A program made the translations under genes and the position numbers. 64,000 nt of DNA from Winogradskyella sp. GTDB taxonomy: Bacteria > Bacteroidota > Bacteroidia > Flavobacteriales > Flavobacteriaceae. The stretch is from assembly GCA_004211785.1 (NCBI GenBank), contig SHBX01000009.1, positions 1 to 64,000 of the forward strand, written 5' to 3'. Position 1 is the stretch's first letter. Each line of letters starts with the position of its first letter. The notes beneath the pieces were generated by a model. That model was not told the DNA's origin. It did not search any database and saw only the letters and a program-made list of their open reading frames with translations. This document shows, piece by piece, positions 18,714 to 27,134 of this stretch.

Positions 18714-18798
18714 ATGGAAAGCTAAATCTAGTCAACTACTAATTATCTTAGCAAGTGTCTATAACGGCTAGATGGATTTAGATTTATTATATTAGAGA

Positions 18799-18806
18799 TA
18801 TTTTTG
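18799..18806 (+). promoter_or_regulatory. candidate -7 element upstream of the coiled-coil orphan
   Basis: TATTTTTG matches the Bacteroidota -7 consensus TAnnTTTG and lies 38 bases before the ATG. No convincing TTG -33 element is found at the expected distance, so support is weak. Confidence 0.25.
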
Positions 18807-18844
18807 TATCAACTGTATTTTCATAACGTAAACATCAAAAAGCT

Positions 18845-19336
18845 ATGCCAGATAATAAGTCAGAAAAAAAAGCCAGCATTGCGTATAAGCATGCCAAAGA
18901 AATTTATGATTTCGCGCAAGAGGAGCTGCACACTGCGTTCGTAGAACGTGGACAAATTTATGCTGAGTTAATGAACGCCAATGCAGATATAAGGGAGAGA
19001 TATGCGGAAGAATATAAAGCACATCAAGAGAGCTTCACAGAAATTTATGAAAAATACGAGGATGAAATAAACAATGCTCAACGGAAAGGTGCAAAAGGAG
19101 TGGACAAGCTCCAACGATTATTAAAGAAAAGACAAGACGAATGGGATACTATCTATGATATTTTCCATAAGAAAGGGCAAGAGATTATCGAAGAAGGTCT
19201 CACGCACTACCCCGAACTCGATGAAAGATATCACAATAACAAAGAAAACATAACAGAGTACAAAAAAGTAATCGAGGATATTGAAAACTTCTTCGATGAG
19301 ATATATAAACTATCAAGAGCTCTTCTCCCCATTTAG
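18845..19336 (+). CDS. hypothetical coiled-coil protein (cassette gene 2)
   Basis: Unrecognised protein of 163 residues, almost wholly helical and highly charged, with long heptad-like stretches (ELMNANADIRERYAEEY, then DKLQRLLKKRQDEWD). It has no cysteine, signal peptide or membrane segment. Its base composition differs from its neighbours: hand counts give 26 of 60 and 25 of 60 G+C in the lines at 18901 and 19081, against 14 of 60 in the DUF2971 gene. That suggests a different recent origin. It lies between palindromic elements B and C. No function can be assigned. Confidence 0.7.
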   Translation: MPDNKSEKKASIAYKHAKEIYDFAQEELHTAFVERGQIYAELMNANADIRERYAEEYKAHQESFTEIYEKYEDEINNAQRKGAKGVDKLQRLLKKRQDEWDTIYDIFHKKGQEIIEEGLTHYPELDERYHNNKENITEYKKVIEDIENFFDEIYKLSRALLPI

Positions 19337-19425
19337 AGACTTATGGGATTGATTAGTTAGGATGATAGTTTTTGAGGATGGCTTTCAATATAATGAGTTG
19401 TGCTGAAATTTTAACAGAAAAATTA

Positions 19426-19567
19426 ACGTGCTACAACACCATATAAAATTAATTGTTTGTTTTATAGTCTATTTACGAAAGTTCTCGCTAATTTTCTACT
19501 CAGTTTGTATTTACTAATTTAGTTACTGAAACACGCAGCTAACCATACACAAACACATCGTAGCCAA
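19426..19567 (+). repeat. palindromic cassette-boundary element C (about 140 bp)
   Basis: Left end gtgctacaacacc (19429-19440) and right end aaccatacacaaacacatcgtagc (from 19541). The inner blocks align with element B in the same order (gaaagttctcgctaattttctactcag against ggaaaactctccgaatttccctcag), with divergence. The right end stops about 19 bases before the VOC gene start. Confidence 0.65.
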
Positions 19568-19585
19568 TTCGAAAACAAATACTGA

Positions 19586-20008
19586 ATGAAACAATCAATA
19601 GTTCATATTGCATTAGTTGTAAAAAATTATGACGACGCAATTAAGTTTTATACTGAGAAATTAAACTTTGATTTGATTGAAGATACTTACCAACCAGAAC
19701 AAGATAAAAGGTGGGTTGTAATATCTCCTCCTAACTCAACAGGAACAACAATTTTACTCGCAAGAGCTTCAAAACCAGAACAAGAAGATTTTATTGGGAA
19801 TCAAGCTGGTGGAAGAGTATTTCTATTCTTAAACACAGATGACTTTTGGAGAGACTATAACGAAATGACTTCAAAAGGAGTTGAGTTTGTTCGAAAGCCG
19901 AAAAAGGCTGATTATGGAACAGTTGCTGTCTTTAAGGATTTATACGGAAATTTATGGGACTTACTAGAGTTAAACACTGAACATCCAATTGCAAAAAGAA
20001 TGAAATAG
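19586..20008 (+). CDS. VOC family (glyoxalase/bleomycin-resistance-like) protein (cassette gene 3)
   Basis: Protein of 140 residues with the VOC paired beta-alpha-beta fold: VHIALVVKNYDDAIKFYTEKL at the start and VAVFKDLYGNLWDLLE at the end, where Glu is the usual second-half metal ligand. His8 and Glu134 are candidate metal ligands. VOC proteins include lyases, dioxygenases and antibiotic-binding proteins; the substrate is not predictable. Element C ends just upstream and truncated element D begins 10 bases after the stop. Confidence 0.85.
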   Translation: MKQSIVHIALVVKNYDDAIKFYTEKLNFDLIEDTYQPEQDKRWVVISPPNSTGTTILLARASKPEQEDFIGNQAGGRVFLFLNTDDFWRDYNEMTSKGVEFVRKPKKADYGTVAVFKDLYGNLWDLLELNTEHPIAKRMK

Positions 20009-20017
20009 AAAAAACTG

Positions 20018-20092
20018 TTCACAACAACATGTATAGTTTATCGCTTATGAACTTCCTGTTAGGAATTTCATGCCTTTTTGCTATCTTTCGGT
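20018..20092 (+). repeat. truncated palindromic element D
   Basis: The left end (gttcacaacaacatgtata) and inner part (cttcctgttaggaatttcatgcc, ttttgctatcttt) match the first two-thirds of element B, including the shared tttttgctatctt. The right end with acacgttgtag is missing. A non-coding AT-rich stretch leads to the SulP gene. This looks like the degenerate last element of the array. Confidence 0.5.
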
Positions 20093-20240
20093 CACAATGG
20101 AAAATTATAGTTGATTTTCCAAAACCAGCCTTAGACTAAATCGCTAGGCTTCACTAACAAGTAAAATAAATATTGTATTAATACATCTTCATATTGCAAA
20201 GCATTAATCTAAATATTCTTAAGCCCTTATAGTTAAATAA

Positions 20241-22469
20241 ATGGAAGTTATACCAAAAAAAGGCTTTAAGGGTCTAATTGAAAATTGGCAAAGTGATTTA
20301 ATTGCAGCAGTGAGTGTCTCTCTCATTGCCTTACCTCTTTCACTAGGTATTGCCTTAGCCGCGGGCGCACCAGCTATGTCAGGTATCATTTCGGCAATTA
20401 TTGGCGGTGTTGTAACTACTCTTTATCGGGGTGGTCATATATCAGTCAACGGACCTGCCAAAGGTGTTATTGCTGTTATACTTTTAGGTATTGCTTTAAT
20501 GGATGATGGTACTGGGCAAGCCTTTAATTACGTATTGGCTGCAGTAGTTGTTTCTGGTGCAATTCAAGTATTATTAGGATTATTGAAATTGGGACGCTTA
20601 GCAGATATCTTCCATTCTTCAGTGATTCATGGTATTTTAGCAGCTATCGGAATCATCATCTTTGCAAAACAAATCCATGTTGCCATGGGCACGCATTCTG
20701 ATAGTTCTAGTATTATACAAAACCTTATTGATGCAGTAGTATACTTACCTCAGGCTAATCCTTTTGTGGTAATTATTGCTTTGACAGGCTTGGTTTTATT
20801 ATTATTCTATTCCAAAATTACTAACCGGTTTTTTAATATTTTGCCTGCACCAATGTGGGTTATAGCCCTTTCTATTCCGTTTGTTTATGTTTTTGGGTTC
20901 TTTGACCAACATACGCTTTCATTCTTTGGAAAGGCTTATGAGGTTGGACCTAATCTATTGTTGGATATACCCAATAATATTATGGATTCAATAATGCATC
21001 CTAATTTTAGTAAAATTAATACCATAGAATTCTGGACGACCGTAATATCTATTTTAATCATAACAAGTATTGAATCATTAGCCATTGCAAAAGCGGTTGA
21101 TAAAATTGACCCCTATAAACGAAAAACAGATTTGAATAAAGATTTGACAGGTATTGGCTTGAGTACTATGGCCGCTGGTCTAATTGGAGGTTTGCCAATT
21201 ATTGCTGTGATTATTCGAAGTACAGTTAATATTCATAATGGCGCTAAGACTAAGTGGTCTAATATGTATCAAGGTCTTTTACTGTTACTTTTTATTGTGG
21301 TTCTAAGTCCAATAATGAGGCAAGTACCGTTATGTGCTTTTGCAATTCTACTCGTTTATACTGGGTTTAAACTAGCTTCACCTGCCGTATTCAAACAAAT
21401 TTATAATCAAGGAATCGAGCAATTAATATTTTTTGTTGGCACTATGGTTTTAACGCTTTACACTAATTTATTAATTGGATTACTTGGTGGATTATTATTG
21501 GCAATGGTTAGTCATATGCTATTGGCAAAGGTGTCCATACCGCAATTTTTTAAAATGGTTTATCGTTCTGGTTCAAATTTGGTTATGAAACCAGATGGCA
21601 GTTACGATATAAAGGTTAAAGGGATTGCAAACTTTTTAGGCATCTTAAAAATTGATAAAATGGTGGCTCAAATTCCTTCCGGAGCAGACGTTAATATTGA
21701 TTTGTCAGAAACAAGATTGGTTGGTATTACCTATATGGATTATATAGTAGACTATCTAAAGATGCAAAAGAATACGGGCGGTAAAGTCATAATCAAAGGA
21801 CTGGATTCTCATGTTTCATCATCTACTCATAACAGAGCTTTAAAAATTTCTTTAAACCGTACTGTTAAAAAATTATCACCAAGGCAAACTCGATTACAAA
21901 ATTTAGCCAATGAAAAAGATTATCAATATAGGAATCAAGTAGATTGGAATACTAAATATCTAAAGAATTTTCATTTTTTTGAAATTAGACCTATTGAACG
22001 CAAATCAAACTGCCTCAAAGGAACATTAAAAGATTTAGATGTGTCTTGGGAAATTGCAGATGTAACCTTCAGTGAAGGCGCAGCTTTTACAGCTGAAACG
22101 TTTAACATGACTCTAATGGTCTTAAAATTAAATAAAAAAATACCCGTCTTTACAATGGAAAAAGAAGGCGTTTTTGAAAAAATATTTGACCGAGTGATGG
22201 CTTTTAGTGGTTATAAAGATATTGATTTTGAGATGTATCCAGGTTTTTCAAAAAAATTCTTGATTATGGGAAATGAAGAGTCTGAAATTAGGTCATTTTT
22301 TACAGATGAAATCATTAATTTTTTCGAAAATCATCAGATTTATCATATAGAAAGTAACGGCGAGGCTCTAGTTATTTTTGATAAAATCAAATTAGCGAGA
22401 ACAGATGAAACCATGGCGTTTATAGATTATGGTGCAGCATTGGCCTCGGTCTTAGATGCAATGGATTAG
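20241..22469 (+). CDS. SulP family inorganic anion transporter with STAS domain
   Basis: Inner-membrane transporter of 742 residues. The SulP core with about 10-12 membrane segments spans about 15-430 (LPLSLGIALAAGAP and GGHISVNGPAKG are typical). A STAS domain follows at about 460-560 (VNIDLSETRLVGITYMDY). A further soluble tail of about 180 residues has no recognised domain, which makes the protein longer than standard SulP proteins. Substrates in the family include sulfate, bicarbonate and dicarboxylates; the sequence does not decide. It is monocistronic, just downstream of the palindromic-element array. Confidence 0.9.
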   Translation: MEVIPKKGFKGLIENWQSDLIAAVSVSLIALPLSLGIALAAGAPAMSGIISAIIGGVVTTLYRGGHISVNGPAKGVIAVILLGIALMDDGTGQAFNYVLAAVVVSGAIQVLLGLLKLGRLADIFHSSVIHGILAAIGIIIFAKQIHVAMGTHSDSSSIIQNLIDAVVYLPQANPFVVIIALTGLVLLLFYSKITNRFFNILPAPMWVIALSIPFVYVFGFFDQHTLSFFGKAYEVGPNLLLDIPNNIMDSIMHPNFSKINTIEFWTTVISILIITSIESLAIAKAVDKIDPYKRKTDLNKDLTGIGLSTMAAGLIGGLPIIAVIIRSTVNIHNGAKTKWSNMYQGLLLLLFIVVLSPIMRQVPLCAFAILLVYTGFKLASPAVFKQIYNQGIEQLIFFVGTMVLTLYTNLLIGLLGGLLLAMVSHMLLAKVSIPQFFKMVYRSGSNLVMKPDGSYDIKVKGIANFLGILKIDKMVAQIPSGADVNIDLSETRLVGITYMDYIVDYLKMQKNTGGKVIIKGLDSHVSSSTHNRALKISLNRTVKKLSPRQTRLQNLANEKDYQYRNQVDWNTKYLKNFHFFEIRPIERKSNCLKGTLKDLDVSWEIADVTFSEGAAFTAETFNMTLMVLKLNKKIPVFTMEKEGVFEKIFDRVMAFSGYKDIDFEMYPGFSKKFLIMGNEESEIRSFFTDEIINFFENHQIYHIESNGEALVIFDKIKLARTDETMAFIDYGAALASVLDAMD

Positions 22470-22553
22470 AGTATAGAAAAGAAAATTGAGTGAAAAGCGC
22501 TCTACAATAAACTAGAATAATAGCCCATTCTGCTAATATCTTACTCAAATAAA

Positions 22554-22581
22554 AAACACCCGCTATTTCTAGCAGGTGTTT
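22554..22581 (-). terminator. hairpin terminator between SulP and the DUF4331/TPR operon
   Basis: Stem 22554-22565 with 22570-22581, loop tttc, one mismatch. Read on the minus strand it is followed by a run of T, so it best fits the minus-strand operon. It may also stop plus-strand SulP transcripts. Confidence 0.6.
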
Positions 22582-22605
22582 CAACTAACAAAAAACTCAA
22601 AAAAT

Positions 22606-22622
22606 AGCATTTAAAAAATGCT
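22606..22622 (-). terminator. second minus-strand hairpin terminator
   Basis: A 7-bp perfect stem (agcattt with aaatgct) and 3-base loop, followed on the minus strand by ATTTTTT. It lies between the stop at 22690 and the stronger hairpin at 22554. A small additional stem (22624-22642) lies next to it. Confidence 0.45.
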
Positions 22623-22689
22623 TGTGATTATCTTGAAATCACGATTGCTAGTTATCAAATCAATCAACCAAAAAAACTTTTCTTTTTCA

Positions 22690-23172
22690 TTAAAAATTAA
22701 ATGTTATCGATAGTAACGCCAGAGCATCTGCTTCTTGACTATAATAAAGAGTTTGCTGTATGTTGTTAATGACTTCTACATTAGGTTCGATAACAAAATT
22801 TGAAGTGCTTAAATTCAATATATTCTCAAGAGAAAAACTAAAATTAAAGTCACCAACGCTATAGCTAAAACCAAAATCTAAATAGTAAAATCCGTTATAG
22901 TCATAGCTAGAATCTTCATAAGGTAATTCTTCTTCTAATCTTGTGTTAAAACCCACTGAGACTTTATTGTCTGTATAGTTTAATAATTGCGCAGTAAAGG
23001 CATCATTACTAATTGCAAAAGCTGAAAACAAAGGTGCTTCAAGCTCTTGATTAGGAATGTTTAAATCAAAAGTTTCATTGACTTCAACTAAACTAAATTC
23101 TTCCAATTCTTGTGAAAATACTTGACCTAAATAAAGACTGAAAAATAACGATATGTAAATGCTGAATTTCAC
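22690..23172 (-). CDS. secreted hypothetical protein, outer-membrane-like
   Basis: Unrecognised protein of 160 residues with a signal peptide at 1-20 (ending VFSQ). The mature part is acidic then beta-rich (YYLDFGFSYSVGDFNFSFSL) and ends in a C-terminal Phe (LLSITFNF). Alternating residues and a terminal aromatic are typical of outer-membrane barrel strands, but it is too short to be a known porin. It is the last gene of the DUF4331/TPR operon, 4 bases after the TPR gene. Confidence 0.65.
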   Translation of the reverse strand: MKFSIYISLFFSLYLGQVFSQELEEFSLVEVNETFDLNIPNQELEAPLFSAFAISNDAFTAQLLNYTDNKVSVGFNTRLEEELPYEDSSYDYNGFYYLDFGFSYSVGDFNFSFSLENILNLSTSNFVIEPNVEVINNIQQTLYYSQEADALALLSITFNF

Positions 23173-23176
23173 CCTT

Positions 23177-24454
23177 TTAAAGCTTTAAAATCTTTTCTTC
23201 CATTGTTGGTCCTAACTCGTAAATACTCGCTAATAACTCTTCTTTTAATGGAGAGACTTTATCTATTTCACCTATAGCCTTGTAGATTTCTGCCATGTGG
23301 TATAAAACATCTGGCTCACTGGTTTTACCAGCAATATAATTTTCTACAATAGTGTTGGCTTCTTCAAGGTTTCCGTTTTTAAAGTAACTCCAAGCCAGCA
23401 AATCATAACTTTGAGCGGTAGGTCTATTCTTTACTTCTTGCTGAGCTATTTCAATGGCTTTTTCTGGCAACTGCATATCTTCTGCATAAAGCAACGCATT
23501 ATATTTGTTGTACATATCGCCATACAATCTATTTTCGCTCTGAGAAACATATGTTTTAAAAGCATCTTGTTTTAACTCCTCATTGCCAATAAATTCGGCA
23601 ATCTCTGCTTTTAATAAGCTATAATCTGGGGCGCTATAATATGAGGTAATGTGATTTAATATGGTCAATGCCGCTTCGGGATTTTTCTCATGAGAATAGA
23701 CAATCCAGGCAATGCCTTTTTTAGCATAAGCATCATTTGGGTTTAACTCCAATGCCTTTATATAATAATGATAAGATAAATCTATTTTACCTGCATGTCC
23801 GTAAAAATCTGCCAAATTGGTATATGCCCATTGCTTTAGAGACTTAGTATTACTGGATTCAGAAATCTTTGTAGCGCGTTCCATATAAGTAATAGCACTA
23901 TCGAGATTACCATTGTGGTCTTCCCATTTTGCCAAACGGATTAGATAATCAAAATCTGAAAAATTCTTGATGCTATTGAGATATTTTTCTGCTTCGGTAA
24001 CATAGCCCAATTCTAGATTAACATCAAAAAGCATCTTTTGCGTTCCTCTTAGTTTTTCGCCTAAAACTTCAGCTTTTTTAAGAAGCGTCAAAGCTTCTTT
24101 AAACTTATGCTGAGAAATATAATTGTGCGCTAAAGCTTTTAAGCATCCTGAGGTATTATAATTAGTGACCTTGTTAGCAGCTAACAAGTCTTTTTCGGCA
24201 GCTATTAAATGCTCTATTTTTCCTGTGGCACTAAATAAATTGGTATTAGCATTAGCGCGCTTAACCATATATAAGTATTCATTGGGAGCTTTGTCTAATT
24301 TGTTTGTCCAAAAAATAACATCTTCTTTAGCTAAAGCGTTATGTTCACTATTAACAAAAAACGCTTGATAATCTTTAATATCCGTTACTTTTCCTGAATC
24401 GCAACTATAAAAAGCTATAAAAAGTAGTAGTGTAAGTAATCTATATGTTGTCAT
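23177..24454 (-). CDS. TPR-repeat lipoprotein
   Basis: Lipoprotein of 425 residues (lipobox FYSC around 15-18). Tandem tetratricopeptide repeats fill about 90-400; examples are FKEALTLLKKAEVLGE, IDLSYHYYIKALELNPNDAYA and LEEANTIVENYIAG. The TPR fold is a protein-interaction scaffold, so the partners are likely the co-encoded DUF4331 proteins or the small barrel-like protein. In related genomes DUF4331 genes commonly sit beside such TPR proteins. No enzymatic motif is seen. Confidence 0.85.
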   Translation of the reverse strand: MTTYRLLTLLLFIAFYSCDSGKVTDIKDYQAFFVNSEHNALAKEDVIFWTNKLDKAPNEYLYMVKRANANTNLFSATGKIEHLIAAEKDLLAANKVTNYNTSGCLKALAHNYISQHKFKEALTLLKKAEVLGEKLRGTQKMLFDVNLELGYVTEAEKYLNSIKNFSDFDYLIRLAKWEDHNGNLDSAITYMERATKISESSNTKSLKQWAYTNLADFYGHAGKIDLSYHYYIKALELNPNDAYAKKGIAWIVYSHEKNPEAALTILNHITSYYSAPDYSLLKAEIAEFIGNEELKQDAFKTYVSQSENRLYGDMYNKYNALLYAEDMQLPEKAIEIAQQEVKNRPTAQSYDLLAWSYFKNGNLEEANTIVENYIAGKTSEPDVLYHMAEIYKAIGEIDKVSPLKEELLASIYELGPTMEEKILKL

Positions 24455-24531
24455 AATAATTTATTGTTTTGAGTTTTTTGAAATACAATTCTGAAGTGAG
24501 TATTAGACTCACCTCAGAATTTTTAATTAGT

Positions 24532-25101
24532 CTACCAAGGTGTTGCCAAATATGGAAAGCTTGATAAAAATGCTTTATCATTGGTATTAACATTATCATC
24601 CGATAATCCTGGATTTTCAGAATTAGTTAAACCTGTTTCTCCTCCAAAGATTAGAATCAATTCAACTGTAATAACATCATCAGCCAAAGCTCTCCCAGTT
24701 AATACATTTGTACCGTCAAAAAATGTTGTTGTGCCATCTAAAGAGACATTTAAAACATCTGTTGCAAGTAGTCCTGAAAATTGTGATGATGTTAAGCCTA
24801 AAGCATTGGCATCTCCAGGATTTGAATATGCTGGACTCAATGCTTCTAAGTTATTCTGAAACATCATCTGAAACGCAGAACTCTGCTGAGATGGCGTTGT
24901 TACATTAAATGCATCCTTATTTCCTGTAGATACAAATACTGTCCCAACTGCTGGTCTAGCCATTTGGTCTTCTTGTATAAAAGTTCCTGTAAAATCTGGA
25001 CCTGTTGGCACAGTAATATTATCATCATCGTTGCTACAGTTAAAAGCCATTAATGATGTTGTAATTGCAAAAGCAAATAATTTTATTCTATTAAATTTCA
25101 T
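24532..25101 (-). CDS. DUF4331 family lipoprotein (C-terminal-type half)
   Basis: Protein of 189 residues with a lipoprotein signal (MAFNCSNDDD). It carries the DUF4331 C-terminal pattern: MARPAVGTVFVSTGNKDAFN, then a region with LTGRALADDVITVEL and a C-terminal LSSFPYLATPW. The function is unknown. The preceding gene encodes the N-terminal-type part of the same family, so the long single DUF4331 protein seen elsewhere is represented here by two genes 16 bases apart. Confidence 0.8.
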   Translation of the reverse strand: MKFNRIKLFAFAITTSLMAFNCSNDDDNITVPTGPDFTGTFIQEDQMARPAVGTVFVSTGNKDAFNVTTPSQQSSAFQMMFQNNLEALSPAYSNPGDANALGLTSSQFSGLLATDVLNVSLDGTTTFFDGTNVLTGRALADDVITVELILIFGGETGLTNSENPGLSDDNVNTNDKAFLSSFPYLATPW

Positions 25102-25117
25102 GATTTTAGTTTTTAGG

Positions 25118-25768
25118 TTATTGTTTTCTTTTAGATTCTATCCATGTATTTATCGTACCTAAGCCACCTACAAGAGATTTAGGTACTTCTACAACTATTG
25201 ACAATACATTAGTCCCAGCAAAAGAGTCGTTACCTGGATTGTTAAAACTTGTAGCCATACCATCGATGATTGCATTGTACTGACCCGAGTCAAAGAAAAA
25301 AGGATCATCTCTTGGGCCTGCAAAAAACTGCATGCCATTTTCTGTTGCAGTAATCGCATTCTGTCCATAGTTTGTAATATCTACAGAACCTACTGCATCG
25401 TCAGTTAAGATTGTACTGTTAAGTCCGGTTTGCGATGGTGCTGCTGGACCAAAGAAATACATTTTACCATCTCTCGGAACAGCTTGGATTACTAAGTCTT
25501 CAATATTATCATTGTTAGTGTCAATGTTAAACTCAATAAGAGTGTTTTCATCAAATGACGCATTTGCCGTCGAGCCAGGACTTAATAAACCTTGAACGTT
25601 GGCTACCAAAACTAAGTTTGATGTATTCTGTCCTTGAAAGGCGTAAAAATCTGTGATATCATTTGTACCACCAGTAACTGCGGGCGCATCTATATGATCT
25701 GCCGCAATAGCAACAATACTGGAAATACCAATAATAGCTGCTGTAATTAAAAATTTTGTTTTTTTCAT
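25118..25768 (-). CDS. DUF4331 family secreted protein (N-terminal-type half)
   Basis: Protein of 216 residues with a signal peptide (about 1-22, ending IVAIAAD). It has the family's opening ADHIDAPAV and DITDFYAFQG, followed by PRDGKMYFFGPAAP and FAGPRDDPFFFD. DUF4331 proteins are exported and uncharacterised. First gene of a four-gene minus-strand operon with the second DUF4331 gene, the TPR lipoprotein and a small barrel-like protein. Confidence 0.83.
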   Translation of the reverse strand: MKKTKFLITAAIIGISSIVAIAADHIDAPAVTGGTNDITDFYAFQGQNTSNLVLVANVQGLLSPGSTANASFDENTLIEFNIDTNNDNIEDLVIQAVPRDGKMYFFGPAAPSQTGLNSTILTDDAVGSVDITNYGQNAITATENGMQFFAGPRDDPFFFDSGQYNAIIDGMATSFNNPGNDSFAGTNVLSIVVEVPKSLVGGLGTINTWIESKRKQ

Positions 25769-25911
25769 AATAATGAGATTTTGTTAATTTATTTGTTCTC
25801 TGGTCTACCTACGAAAAAATGAATGGGTGGGTTTTATTTTATTTTGAAAAAAATTTCTAGATGTAAAAATTTAGGAGATAAAAACTATCTTTAACCTTTA
25901 ATAACAGCGTT

Positions 25912-27084
25912 ATGAATCCTTCTGCCGCAGGCTGGATAAAGAAATTACTAACTGTACTCCCAGAAAGTTCTGTTCTAGGAAAGAATAGGCATGGTTTTTA
26001 TAATAGACTAAAGGAAACCGGTTTTATATACGGTAGTAATGTTAGTTGTTTATGTGGTTTAGTCAAGGATAATGATTTTAATGAAGAAGAACGCTGCAAA
26101 GTAAATCTGGTAACGGCTTTCTATTACATACATGATTTAGAAAACAGCCAAACAAATTTTATAGAAAGTATTGCTGATTATTATAAAGCTATAGACGAAC
26201 ATAAGCGTTCATTCTTGTCTGGGCTTTTTGGTGAGCCTGATAAAGACAAACTTCTTGAGCAGATTATCCATAGGCGTATTCATATTGATGACAATATTAT
26301 CACCAAAAATTTTAATTACTTTTTAATTAATGCCTTTCTATTTATAGATATCATTGGTTATCATCATTATTTAACCTCAACAGATAATACCAAAGCTTAT
26401 ATTACAAATTTTGAATCTGCACTTGAGACTATTGTGTTTACCGTTTTAGACTCTAAAACCGATAAAACAGAATACGATTATAACTTGGTAAAGTTATTTG
26501 AAGCTTCTTTAGGGCATAAAAATTCAAAACGGGATAATTGTGAAGACGTTGCCAAAACCATAACAGAACCTTTAGAAAAACTCTATGTTATAGATACGGT
26601 TTGCATGGCATCTTGGAGTGATAAGCAAATTGACAAAGCAGAATATCTTTACCTCAACAAACTAAGAGTTGATCTAGATATTGATACAGATATATTAATA
26701 AAATCTATTGATGATATCAATCTCTTTTACGAAACTAACAAAGACAAAATTGCATTTTTAAGTGCTAAGAATTTGGCTCAAAGTTTCTATGATAATAGTA
26801 GCAGTATTGTTACCAGACTTATAAAACGAAATAGCAAACGCTTACTCAAAGAACTCTCTCAAAGTAAAGAGGCTATGCTTTTACTGACACAATCTACAAC
26901 CAGAAATCTTACGGATGAGGAACAGAAGAAAATTCAGAATCAGTTGTTAGATATTTTTAAGTCTATACCAAGTTTAGCTATTTTTATTTTGCCAGGCGGC
27001 ATGCTATTATTACCACTATTTGTTAAGTTTATTCCTAAGTTATTACCATCTGCCTTTGACGAAAACCGTATCGAGGAAGATTAA
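25912..27084 (+). CDS. LETM1-related protein
   Basis: Protein of 390 residues, mostly helical. The C-terminal about 75 residues (SKEAMLLLTQ, then IPSLAIFILPGGMLLLPLF, ending LLPSAFDENR) match the LETM1 ribosome-binding-like domain and its hydrophobic helix. In mitochondria this protein takes part in ion homeostasis; in Bacteroidota its role is unknown. An earlier region (about 225-255, ASWSDKQIDKAEYLYL) is TerB-like in pattern, which is a weak call. The gene is followed 50 bases later by a J-domain gene on the same strand. Confidence 0.75.
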   Translation: MNPSAAGWIKKLLTVLPESSVLGKNRHGFYNRLKETGFIYGSNVSCLCGLVKDNDFNEEERCKVNLVTAFYYIHDLENSQTNFIESIADYYKAIDEHKRSFLSGLFGEPDKDKLLEQIIHRRIHIDDNIITKNFNYFLINAFLFIDIIGYHHYLTSTDNTKAYITNFESALETIVFTVLDSKTDKTEYDYNLVKLFEASLGHKNSKRDNCEDVAKTITEPLEKLYVIDTVCMASWSDKQIDKAEYLYLNKLRVDLDIDTDILIKSIDDINLFYETNKDKIAFLSAKNLAQSFYDNSSSIVTRLIKRNSKRLLKELSQSKEAMLLLTQSTTRNLTDEEQKKIQNQLLDIFKSIPSLAIFILPGGMLLLPLFVKFIPKLLPSAFDENRIEED

Positions 27085-27134
27085 GATGTAACATTTTGAA
27101 AGGATTTGTGACTTACATATAAAGCCTTCTTAAA

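Noticed and set aside
17851..20008. Array genes as toxin-antitoxin modules
   Set aside because: Sizes (163, 140 and 238 residues), domains and single-gene units between elements do not form TA pairs.
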